From NCBI GenBank assembly GCA_030068145.1, contig JAPJBO010000067.1, forward strand, positions 1 to 64,000: a DNA stretch of 64,000 bases, written 5' to 3'. Source of the stretch: Diplonema papillatum (taxonomy: Eukaryota > Euglenozoa > Diplonemea > Diplonemida > Diplonemidae). The number at the start of each line of letters is the position of its first letter. Position 1 is the first letter of the stretch. Under the pieces are notes generated by a model. The model did not search any database. It saw only the letters and a program-made list of their open reading frames with translations, and was not told the DNA's origin. This document shows positions 31,920-42,487 of the stretch, piece after piece. The translations under genes were made by a program, and so were the position numbers.

Positions 31920-33280
31920 CCTTCGCTCGATAAGCTTTTTTGGCCTCGTACAGGCACGTACGAGGTTAATTGGACTACGCTACTGCTCGCACGGAAGTGT
32001 ATGGTGTCCCAGAACATGAGAGAGCCTGTCCAGGAACGGAGCACGACAACTACACGTCGGTCTCCCCTGCCGGTGCCGGCACCGAGGAGCGCTGCTGCCG
32101 CCCCTGACCCAAGCAACCCAAATCGCACTGTGTGCACCTCCCTTCTCTCTGCCCCCGCTCTCGTTGCCTTTCCTTCCTCCCTTACTTTTGCCCCTTGCTC
32201 CGAGCCCGATGTTTTCCGTTCTGAAGACGCAAAGGTGAGCATTCGGAGTGCGAACAAATGCATGGTACACACACCATTTCGCCGTGTCAACCAGCACCGA
32301 CAAAGCCTGCTGTGAAGGAGAAACGCAGCCACCAGGGCAACCGACGAATCATTCGGAGACCGAAAAGCCTACCAGCATACGAAGAGCCCCACGCGTGGCA
32401 GCGTGGCCGCAATATATTTCACAAGCCGAAGGCCTACCCTCTCAAGTGCCTCACAAGCACGAAGGTCGAAAGATCATACGGGATCGTCGGAAACACGAAG
32501 CCACGATCACTTCGCCGTCTCCTTCGTTTTTGTGACGCGAGCGTCGCGAGGTGCTGTGTCCGACGACACCGCCCGCGTGGGTCTGTTTGCAGCGGCTGCC
32601 AGATACTCCTGACAGCAGCTATCCACGGAATTGCAGGGGTAAACTGTATCAGTCATTCTCCTGGCGACCGTTCAAATATGGAAGAACCCATCTGGAGGTC
32701 AACCCCGGGTCATTTTCTTTGGCCCGAGGCCGTTTTCTTGTGTTAACAATGCATTGTTGGTACTAAAAATTAGTAGTTGGCAGCGTACTACATGAAACTT
32801 ACCAAAGCAGGCGAGTTCCGCTAGTGCGCACAAACAAAAGATAGCGCCATTGGTGTGGTCGGTGGGCCAGTTCCCCGTAGTTCCCCCGTAGTTCAACATG
32901 GGGGGGGGGTGTCTTTTTTTTTTTTTTCGTTTCTTGTTTTTTCGCTGAGTGCTTCAGGGATGCAGCCTTGGGTCCTGGAGAGCATTTCTAAGCTACTTTG
33001 CACTTTTTCGTCACAAATTAAGGACAATTTCAGGTAATTCGAGCGTATCAAGATCAAAGACCCAGGAGACAAGCCACCTGGTCCAGGCCAAAATCGGTGA
33101 ATTTCGGGGGGTAATTCCTTTGTGGCGACCACTTTCTGCAGTCGGCCCTGGGCGGAAGAGCTACAAAGGTGCAGTATTACGGCCCCACCTTGCGCAGAGC
33201 GGCCATGTGCTATGCGTGCCCCGAAGAGGAAGGAATAGGATGAGAAGGAAGGACAGACTGGGAGTCACGGTTTGACAGGT
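31920..33280. other. Repeat-rich intergenic DNA
   Basis: No supported gene. At 32735-32800 lies a short repeat (TTAACAATGCATTGTTGGTA then TTAGTAGTTGGCAGCGTACTA) that also occurs at 16867-16918 and 23090-23150 and, inverted, at 10085-10145. Its AACAATGCATTGTT core is a perfect palindrome. From 33050 the sequence matches the inverted segment at 8426-8905. Confidence 0.5.
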
Positions 33281-33281
33281 A

Positions 33282-33857
33282 GTGACAGGATCAGCTGCGG
33301 TAAGGAGAGCAGGAAATGTTCTATCAGAGCGCGCCGGCCGGGTTTCGAAGCGATCGCGGGACCGGAGACCTTCGCGGCGGTCGGAGGAGAGGTGGTTCCG
33401 GGAGCTGGATGGGATGTGCTGGTCGGTGGCGGGTGACGTCTCGATGGCGAAGCTCGCCGTCGACTTTGAAGTGTGCACTAAACTGGATCTTCCGGGCAGT
33501 GTCGGAGCGACGACGGACGAGACACCGTTGAGCATGCGTGCGAGGGTACTCTCAAAACTTTTAAAAACCGTCGGGGATGCGCTGGAGCGAAACGGCGACG
33601 GACCGCTTCTGCCAACTGAAGAAGATAGGGTCGCTGAAAACGGTGGGAGCCCCGCCGTGCCTCACGGGGTACGAGGTGGTGGTTCGGAGACGATGGAAGT
33701 GCTCGAGACACAGCTGACGACGGCACGAGTTCAGCGGCGAGGGTGGGGGATGGATCTTTTCCCAAAAGGGCGGAGCGTGCGGCGAGATGGGCGGTGTTCA
33801 ACGCTACGGAACACGAAAAGTGGAGTGAGCGGGTGTGCCACGAGCACCAGAAAGTGA
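33282..33857 (+). CDS. Hypothetical ORF, weakly supported
   Basis: A 191-residue ORF with a helical, mixed-charge middle part (DGMCWSVAGDVSMAKLAVDF, LSMRARVLSKLLKTVGDALE) that looks coding; the ends do not. In the next frame at 33833 a short piece VCHEHQKVKCGV resembles the EHSTTKCGEC repeat of the Cys/His-rich ORF at 48820, followed at 33890 by the basic peptide shared with 8426-8701. This may be a decayed or spliced gene related to both. I do not recognise a family. Confidence 0.3.
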   Translation: MTGSAAVRRAGNVLSERAGRVSKRSRDRRPSRRSEERWFRELDGMCWSVAGDVSMAKLAVDFEVCTKLDLPGSVGATTDETPLSMRARVLSKLLKTVGDALERNGDGPLLPTEEDRVAENGGSPAVPHGVRGGGSETMEVLETQLTTARVQRRGWGMDLFPKGRSVRRDGRCSTLRNTKSGVSGCATSTRK

Positions 33858-34039
33858 AGTGCGGCGTGTGAAAGCGCCGGTGCAGCAACCGATGAACCTG
33901 GACGAGCAATCGAAGAAGAAGCGAGGCACCAAACGCGCGCTTGAGCGCGCCGATCAAGTCGAGCTAAAGAGGCGAAAGCATGACACATCACGTACTAAGA
34001 GATAACCGCGACACCGCAAATCGCCACAGATTATTTGTA

Positions 34040-35500
34040 TTAGGCGGTCGCGGTCGAAGACGGCAACCCGCGCGAGGAGTAAGGTTGATAACCAGAATGA
34101 CAGTCATAATGGCCATGCCGAAGGCAAGGTTGCGTTGCAGGAGGAGAAACTGGTGCTTGGCCGAGGATAAGATGGCTATGGCGGCAGGGGCAGAACAGAG
34201 AGACAGCGAGTCCTTCTTGTGGGGTAGTCACGCCTTCACAGTCCCAAGACCCCCGCCCACTTGCATACAGCCGTCGACTGGCCTTTCCCAAGAGGACGAG
34301 TTGGAATGCAGGTACCATCTCCGGACAGCTTCCGGTTTCTCCCAGGAGTAGAGGAGCTGATGCAAACGCCACCTGGGCTTCTGAACGTGATTGCGGATCA
34401 CCTTCTTGCCCAAACCCAAGAGGGATTGGAGTGTCGGAATGGCGCGCAAGGAGAGGCTCTGGCTTGTTTGCTTCTTTCGCTGGTGAGAGGGAGACTTCGG
34501 ACACGGCAAAGCCTTGCGTTCTTCGGGCTCTGCATCCTTCTGTTCCAGAGATCTTGCCCACAACAACATTAGCCTTAAATGGCATGCTTCGGGTGAGGGC
34601 ATGTAGTTTATCAAGAAGTAACTTCTAATCAGCTTCCCTTCCATGCAGACACAAGTTGGACTCAAGCACATCCTTTCGTCTATCACCGGACTCTTGATTG
34701 CGTGCTGCCAATTTTACCTGTGGGCTGTCCAAGATATCTCGATCGGTCAGGCCTCTGCCATCCGTCACGATAACGCGATTATTTTCAAGGACCAGTACAA
34801 GCACGCAATGGTAGCAACTGATCTTTTCCTTCAGTCCTCTTGGGGAACGTTGAGGGGGCCCGGTAGCGAGCTTTACTTAGGTTCCTGCAAGCGTGAGCCA
34901 ACCGACTTCTGCGAGTCCGAGCGTTCGAGTCTACATTCCAACGAATCCTTCATGCCATGGCGTCACGAAAGCACCACCTCCGACACCCCGAAGGCTCCAT
35001 TTTTCAGAAGGCTTGGCCCTTCTGTTGAAAGCCCGAGCAAGAGGAACCGTTTTGCTCACTCCCAAGCTCCCGGTTTGGCGCCGGTGCGTGGCGTTTGAAA
35101 AATTCACTACAAAAAAAAGACACCCCAAGGTCAGTTCCCCCGTAGTTCCCCCTGGCTATACCGACCACACCAGCCATGCTAATTTTTGAACTGTTTCGAA
35201 TCCGGTCTTTTCATTCCGACCCTCGGGTGGGCTCCGAAGCTCGATATCTGGCGGGTTAGATCAAAATTAGGTTTTGCGAAAAAACGCATTTTCATGTTTT
35301 GCCATCGAGGGGTCACCAGTTTTGTTGTAGCACCCCGGGAACAGAGTTCTCAGACATGCTCCGGTCATCTTTGATTGACCAAATTAGAGGCGGGGATGGT
35401 GGGTGTATGGGCTGCAACAGCTTTCCCTTGTGTCACCGTACTATACCACTAGGGGCACCACGAGGGCCTAGACCCTGTGGGCTTAGGCTCTTTATCCAGG
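34040..35500. other. Intergenic, no supported gene
   Basis: ORFs of 100-180 residues overlap on both strands in 34040-35190, but none shows a domain or a clear coding bias. I leave them uncalled. Confidence 0.4.
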
Positions 35501-35504
35501 GCCC

Positions 35505-36122
35505 CTATTGCTCAGGAAGATGTTTCTCCGTGTCGTAATAAGCCTGGAGGGCCCAGAGAAGCAAGAAGAAGAGGAACGGGACAGTTTCCGTCTCCGATCG
35601 CACTGCACCGGCTCTTTTTGCTGCCCTTAGACGAAGAGGGGTCGGAAGCAGACGGATTTTTCTTTTTTCTGGTGGCGGTTGTGGAAGGATCACAAGTTCT
35701 CGGGTTGTGTCCTGGCTGCCACAAGCCGTGCACTTGCGCTGGGTGGGGCTGACTTCCTCAGAACTGGCTTCGGAAGAATTTGTGCTGCATGTGCTGGTGC
35801 ATTCGTGAAACCGACCACACGTTCTAGAGTTGTGACCAGGGTTGCCGCAGCTCGGGCACTTGTGTTGACTTGTGGTTGGTTCGAACTTTCGCACAGTCAG
35901 AGGCAGAGCAAGAATCAGTGCCAGAACTTGAATCTTCACTCTTCTGGTCGGAAGTTCGTCGAGTGTGGCCCCTGAGCAACCTCCACAGGGTATCGAGAGG
36001 CAGATGGGTTCTGCTCCTCTGAAAGGCACGCTTCGTAGCAGAGACTTCTGGGGTATCCTATTCGGGCAGCTTGAATGCGCCTGTCTGGGTAGTCTTTGCC
36101 GTCGCTGTTTGGAACCTTGCAC
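35505..36122 (-). CDS. Zinc-knuckle (CCHC) ORF
   Basis: The 205-residue minus-strand ORF contains the knuckle KCPSCGNPGHNSRTCG (residues about 88-103; spacing C-x2-C-x4-H-x4-C), and a second related Cys pair (KCTACG, near residue 131) follows. GHN-x-RTC knuckles bind nucleic acid and occur both in cellular proteins and in mobile elements. Similar sequence blocks lie on both sides (CCCCGGGAACAGAG at 35334 and CCCCGGGAACAGAA at 36573, each followed by a CATCTTTGATTG or CATCAAAGATTG motif), so the locus may be inside an element. The gene structure is not resolved and no further domain is seen. Confidence 0.4.
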   Translation of the reverse strand: MQGSKQRRQRLPRQAHSSCPNRIPQKSLLRSVPFRGAEPICLSIPCGGCSGATLDELPTRRVKIQVLALILALPLTVRKFEPTTSQHKCPSCGNPGHNSRTCGRFHECTSTCSTNSSEASSEEVSPTQRKCTACGSQDTTRELVILPQPPPEKRKIRLLPTPLRLRAAKRAGAVRSETETVPFLFFLLLWALQAYYDTEKHLPEQ

Positions 36123-37006
36123 CTTGCAGTCGTAGTTGTTGCCGCTGCAGTCGTAGTCGTATGCACTTCATCCGAAGGTGTACTTGGCGTCAAACTTCCA
36201 TGAATCCTCTTGTGCCAGTCCCTTCTTCACTTCGAGTACACGCGACACGGGCTGAGGAAACGAAGCAACCTTTCTCCAGGTCTCCGCACCGCAGATCCTG
36301 CAGCATCCCTGTTCTTCAGCCATCCCAGTTCTGAAGTGCGTTCATAGGGTGATGGTAATCTGCCTGGTGAAAAGTGCAAAGGAGGGGCCATGGGGGCCCA
36401 CCCTTTTTGGGATCCGAGGTGGTATTTTGACGATTTCGTGACCGATCTTTCCATTCCGTGTGTTCTCGGGAGCAACTGGCACGTATCACACGCGCTCCCG
36501 GTATAATCTAAGTATCATTATATCGGGCTGAACTTGTCCAAGGGGGGTCGTCATTTTTTTCTAAAACCCCGGGAACAGAAGGACCGGGGATACCTGAGCT
36601 CATAGCATCAAAGATTGGTCGATTTAATTGCACCTTTGGTGACTGTATGCGCTGCAACAGGGCGTTCATTTTTGAACGGTCGCCAGGATAATGAGTGATA
36701 TACGAAGCGATGTGCCCAATCCTTCTGTTTAAGCTCTTTTAGAAATTTTTCTTTTCTGGCGACTGAAGACGAGAGGTGCATCCTCAGGTCCAAAGAACGG
36801 CGGCAATGGAAAGATCGAGCTCAAAATAGCCCATTGCGTACCTCAGAAGCTTTTACCTGACCTGAGGGCCACCTACCAGGGCCGTCCGAGTGGCGACCTC
36901 AAAATGGCCGCGTGTTAGATTTTCACTGATATAGGAAGCCCGAAGGAAGCCCGGGCCGGGGGGTGGAAGGGATACTCGTGTGCGTAGGAGCGAGGGTCGC
37001 TGTTTG

Positions 37007-40000
37007 ATGGCAGATGTCACGGCAAGTGACTCTGTCGCGAAGGGCGCGCACGGCTACAGCATCGTGGCAGGAGAAGTGGACGGTGACGCGGTCGCACGAA
37101 AAGCGGATGTCGGAAAGCATTGCAAGGCTGGCGCGGGGTCCGACGTGCAAGACGATGGGAGCAGCAGCGCGCCGTGGCTTGCGGCATTGTCGGCCGACGA
37201 CAACGCGAACCTGGCTGCGACCGTGGAGATCCGCCTACCGAGCGAGGCGAATGCTCGTCGTCCTGCCAGCCGCCCGGCACCGCGTCGCTGTGCGGAGACG
37301 GCTACTGCCGCTCCTTAGCTGGTTCGAGGACCGATCACCCGGCCGAAGCGCCCGAGAAACTGAACAGCCAGCCCAGGCACGATCCGCTCGCGCCCCGCAC
37401 CGACGCCGCCGCAGCGGCCGATGACTGCTCGGGCGCCGCTTGCTCCGTGCACGAAGCCGAAGCCCCGGCGTTCGTCGCCCCGTCTTCGTGCGGCGATCAT
37501 CACACTGGACATCACCATGCTGAAGATATTCACACTCGAGGTCATCATACGGAAGATATTCACACTGGAGATAATGACACTGGACATCATCGTACTGAAG
37601 ATCATCATACGGGAGATACTCACGCCGGAGATCATCATACTGAAGATGATCACACCGTACATCATCATACGGGAGATAAACACACTGGAGATCAGTACAC
37701 TAGTGATCATCACACCGGAGACGACGGGGCAGCACAAAACGACGGAGCCGCCGAACAAAGCACGTGCGGGGGAGACCGGCATCCACCAGCTGCCGGCAAC
37801 CCCTACGGCCGCGCGGAACCGACCGACGAAGCGGACGCGAACCCTCCGCGGAAGACAGGCGGCGCACCCGCATCGCGCGACGAAGAAGCGGTCGCCGTCG
37901 CCCTGCAGAAGGCGACCCGAGGCTGGCTGGCCCGGCGGCGGTTCAGGAGGCTGGTCGCCGCCGGCGAGGCGGAGCTGGAGGAGGAGCTGCGCGCCGCCGC
38001 CGGCAGAAAAGTGCTCGCTTTCCTCCGCGAGCGCACCGCTCGACGCCGGGGGAAGAAGCAGCCGCCGGCTGGGACACCCGCGGGCCCCGCCGCTGCGTGT
38101 GTCAAGGCACCTGGCGGCGGTACCGAAAGAGACGGGAACGATGATGACAAGGCACCTGGCGGCGGTACCGAAACAGACGGGAACGATGATGGCAAGGCAC
38201 CTGGCGGCGGTACCGAAACAGACGGGAACGATGATGACAAGGCACCCGGTGGAGGTACCGAAACAGACGGGAACGACGATGACAATGATCACAAGGCACC
38301 CGGCGGTGGTACCGAAACAGACGGGAACGATGAGGATGCCGGCGATGCGTCATGCGACGAGCGAGTGGCCGTCGCCATGCAGAAAGCGATCCGAGGCTGG
38401 CTGGCCCGGAAGCGGTTCAGGAGGCTGGTTGCCGCAAGCGAGGCGGAGCTGGAGGAGGAGCTGCGCGCCGCCGCCGGCCGGAAAATCCTCGCGTTCCTCC
38501 GGCAGCGCTCGGGCCGGACGCCGCGGCCGCAGGCCGCCTTGTCGCGCGGATCCCCGGCCGCCGGGACACAGGAGGCAGCGCGGGTTGGGGTTTCAGCGGA
38601 CACACTCCGAGCTGAGAAGTCCGCTGATGCAGCGCAGAACGCATCATCGGCGGGCCACGGCTGGCCCCGTGCAACCGCTGGATGCAAAGGGGAACCGCCC
38701 GCCGCTATACAGGAGGAATCGCGGGTTGAGGTTTCAGCGGACACACTCCGAGCGGAGAAATCCGCCGACGACCCGCAGAACGCATCCTCGGCGGGCCCCG
38801 GCTCGCCCCGTGCAACCACTGGACGCAATGAGAAAGTGGCCGGTGCGATACAGGAGAAGTCGGAGATCGACGTTTCGGCGAACGGGGATCCAGCCAGTCC
38901 GAGCGAGGAGAAAGTGGCCGTCGCGCTGCAGAAGGCAATCCGAGGCTGGCTGGCCCGGAAGCGGTTCCAACGGCTGATCGCAGCGCACGAGGCGGAGCTC
39001 GAGGCAGAGCTGCGCGCCGCCGCCGGCCGGAAGATACTCGCGTTCCTCAGGGAACGCACCGCCGCCCGAAAAAAGCGGGGGAAGCGGCCCCAGGCCGGCC
39101 CGGCCGCGGGGCCTGCCGCTTTGTGCGACGAGGCGCCCGGCGGTGTGTGCTCGACACACCGGACGCATGACGATGCCGCCGGCAATGCGTCGTGCGACGA
39201 GAGAGTGGCTGTCGCCATGCAGAAGGCGATCAGAGGCTGGCTGGCCCGGAAGCGGTTTCAAAGGCTGATCGCAGCGCACGAGGCGGAGCTTGAGGCGCAG
39301 CTGCGCCAGGCCGCCGGCAAAAGGTTGCTGGCCTTCTTCCGAGAGTACTCGGGCAAGCCGGGGAAGAATCGGGGCGCAAAGCGCGGGGGCGAAGGCTCGC
39401 CTCCGGGTGTGTCGAGGGGCAAGCCGACGGACGGACGCAATCCCGCTGGGATCCCTTCCGTTCCCCGCTGCGAAACCCTGCAAGAGGCATCCGACGGCGG
39501 CGGGTCAGCAGCCGCCGCTGTCGGGAGCCCTTCCAACCCCCGCGGAGAGAGCGCGGCGGCTGCCGCGCAGAGGGCATCCGGTCGCGGCGGCTCAGCAGGC
39601 GCCGCTCACTGTCCGCGCGACCCGAAGGCGCCGGCAGACGCACATACCGAAACCGCCGAGGGTTCCCCCGTGGATGTGGAAAAATCGTCTGCTGCAGCTG
39701 CTGCTGCTGTGCAGAAGGCCGCAGCAGGCGCAGCTCGCAGTCCACGCGACCCGAGCGCGCCGGCAGACGCACACGGTATCGCCAAGGGTCCCCCCGCGGA
39801 CGCGGAATCATCTGCTGCCGCTGCCGTACAGTGCGACGAGAAACTGGCGGTCGCCTTGCAGAAGGCGATCAGGGGCTGGCTGGCCCGGCGGCGGTTCCAG
39901 CGGCTCCTCGCCGCTCAGGACGCGGCCTGCGAAGCGGAGCTGCGCCAGGCCGCGGGCATGAAGCTGCTCGCCTTCTTCCGGGTACACTCGGGCCGGAAGC

Positions 40001-40848
40001 CGGCCAGACCCGGCCGCCGGCAGCACGGCGCATGCGCTTCGGCGGCGTCCGCGAGCGATGCCGGACAATTGTCCGGCGCCCCCAAAACCCCCTCCGGCGC
40101 AGCGCACGCTTTCAAGCCGAAGGCGACGAAGCTTCCGTCCATTCGCCTGGCGGGAGCCCGCCAGCGCCCGAAAAAGGAGTCCGGCGGCACCCCCCCCCGA
40201 CAGGCCAACGACGACTGCGCAGCCCCACCGCCCGGCACCCGGCCCGCGGGGAAGCCCCTCGCACGCGCCAAAGGCCGGCCGAGCGAAGACGGCGCCGAGG
40301 CTGCTTCGAACCCCAAGTACTGCCCGACGCCACCTGCTGAGCCCATCCAGCAGCGCTCGATGCGGGGGAGGCGTGCCCGTGGCCTGGCGCGGGCGCAGAA
40401 GCAGCCTTCTCTCGAGTCCGTTGCGGCGGTGCTGCCACCCATCCCGAATGATGGCAGTCCGGAGGAGGTGCTCGAAATGCCGAGGAGCGACCCGCTGTTT
40501 GCTAAGGTGCCGCCGTCCGAAGCCGTTTCGAAGGGCTCGTCCACTGGGGGTCGCCGGCTTTCGAAAACGGGGTCCATCCTGCCGCCCGTCGCGCCCGCGC
40601 GGCACCGTCTCGCGGCGACGTCGCATCTGTCGAAGCTCCTGCACCACACGCTCGACTCGATCCGCGTGTACTGCACCTGCTCGCAGCCGCTGGCGCCGCC
40701 GCGGCCGCCCCGCAAGCAGCACGTGCACCCCCGCAGCGACCCCAGGCAGCGGAGGCCGTCTCCCCACCTGCCGGCCCTGCCTCCTGCGCCGGCGCAGACC
40801 ATCTTCCTGAACTGGAAGATCGACGTCGACCGAACGTTCCAGACGTGA
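37007..40848 (+). CDS. Large IQ-motif repeat protein, putative calmodulin-binding
   Basis: A frame open from 37120 to the stop at 40848 encodes more than 1,200 residues. It has no early ATG; the likely start is the ATG at 37007 in another frame (MADVTASDSVAKGAHGYSIV), joined by a small intron or a frame change that I cannot place. Five modules, at about 37890, 38365, 38910, 39205 and 39840, each contain VAVALQKAIRGWLARKRF followed by LRAAAGRKILAFLRER. The first part fits the IQ consensus (IQ-x3-RG-x3-R), which binds calmodulin or myosin light chains; the second is a helical extension. Before module 1 a His/Asp-rich tract (37490-37730) repeats HHTGD and could bind metal. Between modules 1 and 2 lie five copies of KAPGGGTETDGND (38104-38330). 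The C-terminal third is Pro/Ala-rich and disordered. No motor or kinase domain is seen. Confidence 0.7.
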
Positions 40849-42054
40849 GCGCACGAAGCGGAGCCGCTCGGCTCGCGTGTCGAACGTAACGGAGATCGCA
40901 GTGCACCCGTGAGCACTCACTGCGGACCGTAGGGAATTCTCCCTGCATTGGGAGAATGCTGCCGTGGCACCAGCACGGACCAAGAAGGAACCTAATAATT
41001 CAACGTACCCGCTTCAGACCAGGTGGGTGTTCGTCATCAACACAACGTGAGTGTTTGTGCGTACAAAGGCCCACCTAGCTAATGGCCTACGCCTTCGGCA
41101 CAACACCTGGCAACACACGGAGTTAGGGTTTCCTCAATGGAACGTGGAATGCATGTGGTTCGTACGTATCATCGCGCGGTACTACTAGAAGCGACTCAGT
41201 CCGAACAGGTGGCGCCGCCAGCGCCTGAGGCGGTTGGGTCTCATTTGATTGCTCCAAGCGTCCGCTGAACTCGCCTTGGGCACTGCTGCAGGAAAGCGTG
41301 CTCGATACACCGCCCTGTCCCGCACCGCCGCAACACTGGGCGGACCGGTTCTGCGCGCCGTCATATCTGCCCGTGAAAACAGTACGTTGGTTTGCCATGG
41401 AGAAAAACGTGTTGTCCACGCTTACCCCCGGCACTCTGTGTTTCGTGTGGGCCGCAGCACGTTTCCCTTCCTTTGAGACGCGACTGGGCGGCCTCCTCTA
41501 GTAGTTCATACGAAAGCAGGCGCCCATTCGTAGAAAAATGTTGGACTCTTACGCCCGAATGCTTGTTTTGGATGCCTTGGCCGCTTCCGCGGAACCGAGA
41601 GCCGTTTTCTTCGAAAGCACGTTCGCAGCTATTTTTTTTCAGTAGCGCCTTCGGTTCAATTGAGTGTGGGTGCGCAACTTCGGGAAAGGAATTGGCTCTG
41701 AAGGCACGGGATGTCCGTGTGAGTTTCCATTCGGCCTCAGGACGCCTGCCGGCGAGCCGAGATAAAGTCGCCAACCAAGAGAGTAGAAGCTTTTCATCAC
41801 GACCCTTTGTCACGAGGTTTGAGGTTTGACAAGTGAGGAGACCGGAGAATTACTCCAAGAGTTTGAGGTCAGCATGCACGATAATCTGTAGCGATGGCCT
41901 GCGTTGGCTAGGTGACTACCGCTTCAATAGCACCGTGCCGTCCTTCAGGTGCGTGCACTTATTCGAATCATCCTCCATCAGACGGTGAGGTAGACTGTGA
42001 TGGCCTGTTGATAGACTGTGATAGCCAGCAGCTACCCACACGACACGACAACAA
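40849..42054. other. Intergenic, no supported gene
   Basis: Convergent short ORFs on both strands have no domain. A short inverted pair AGGTGGGTG/CCCACCTA lies at 41022-41080. Confidence 0.45.
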
Positions 42055-42166
42055 CAACAAAGACAACAGGTCAAAAGTCCTGAGTGAAAACAACAACACA
42101 CGGTGGTGCAAGCGAAGAACAAATCAGATTCTGTTTGTATTGTATTTGCCCCTCTACCTCTAAACG
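42055..42166 (+). mobile_element. A-type element, internal fragment
   Basis: Contains AGACAACAGGTCAAAAGTCC, GAGTGAAAACAACAACACACGG, TGGTGCAAGCGAAGAACAAATC and TTGTATTGTATTTGCCCCTC, the middle of A3. Both termini are absent. It is followed by a different repeat (GGGAAAAGTCAGCGCAGTAGC at 42234) also found at 15853 and 22217 in the tandem array. Confidence 0.6.
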
Positions 42167-42487
42167 TACCTCTTTTAAGTACCTCACCCGGAGAGATGGT
42201 CTCCGCATAACTCGATACGCACTCTCTTTCTCGGGAAAAGTCAGCGCAGTAGCGATGACCACGGGGCATGCAGCTGGGTGGGAGAGGCCCTGGGACTGCT
42301 AAGGCGTGACTACTCCCGTCCCTCCCGGAGAGCCCTCCCGGATTAAGCCGACGGTGGAGGCCCAAACCCTTTGTCTTGGTTCGACGTGTTCTCTCAAAAT
42401 CCTTCCATCTCCTTCAGGACTGGGGGCCGCAGGGCATCACAATAGTATGTGAACCACCCCCGTCCCCCGCCCGGGCACGCGGGCGAA

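Noticed and set aside
35505-36122. Calling the zinc-knuckle ORF a retroelement Gag
   Set aside because: No reverse transcriptase, protease or integrase sequence nearby; knuckles of this type also occur in cellular proteins and DNA transposons.
37007-37320. A separate small gene (MADVTASDSVAKGAHG...) ahead of the IQ gene
   Set aside because: Its frame overlaps the open IQ frame, which lacks its own ATG; more likely the first exon or a frame-shifted start of the same gene.
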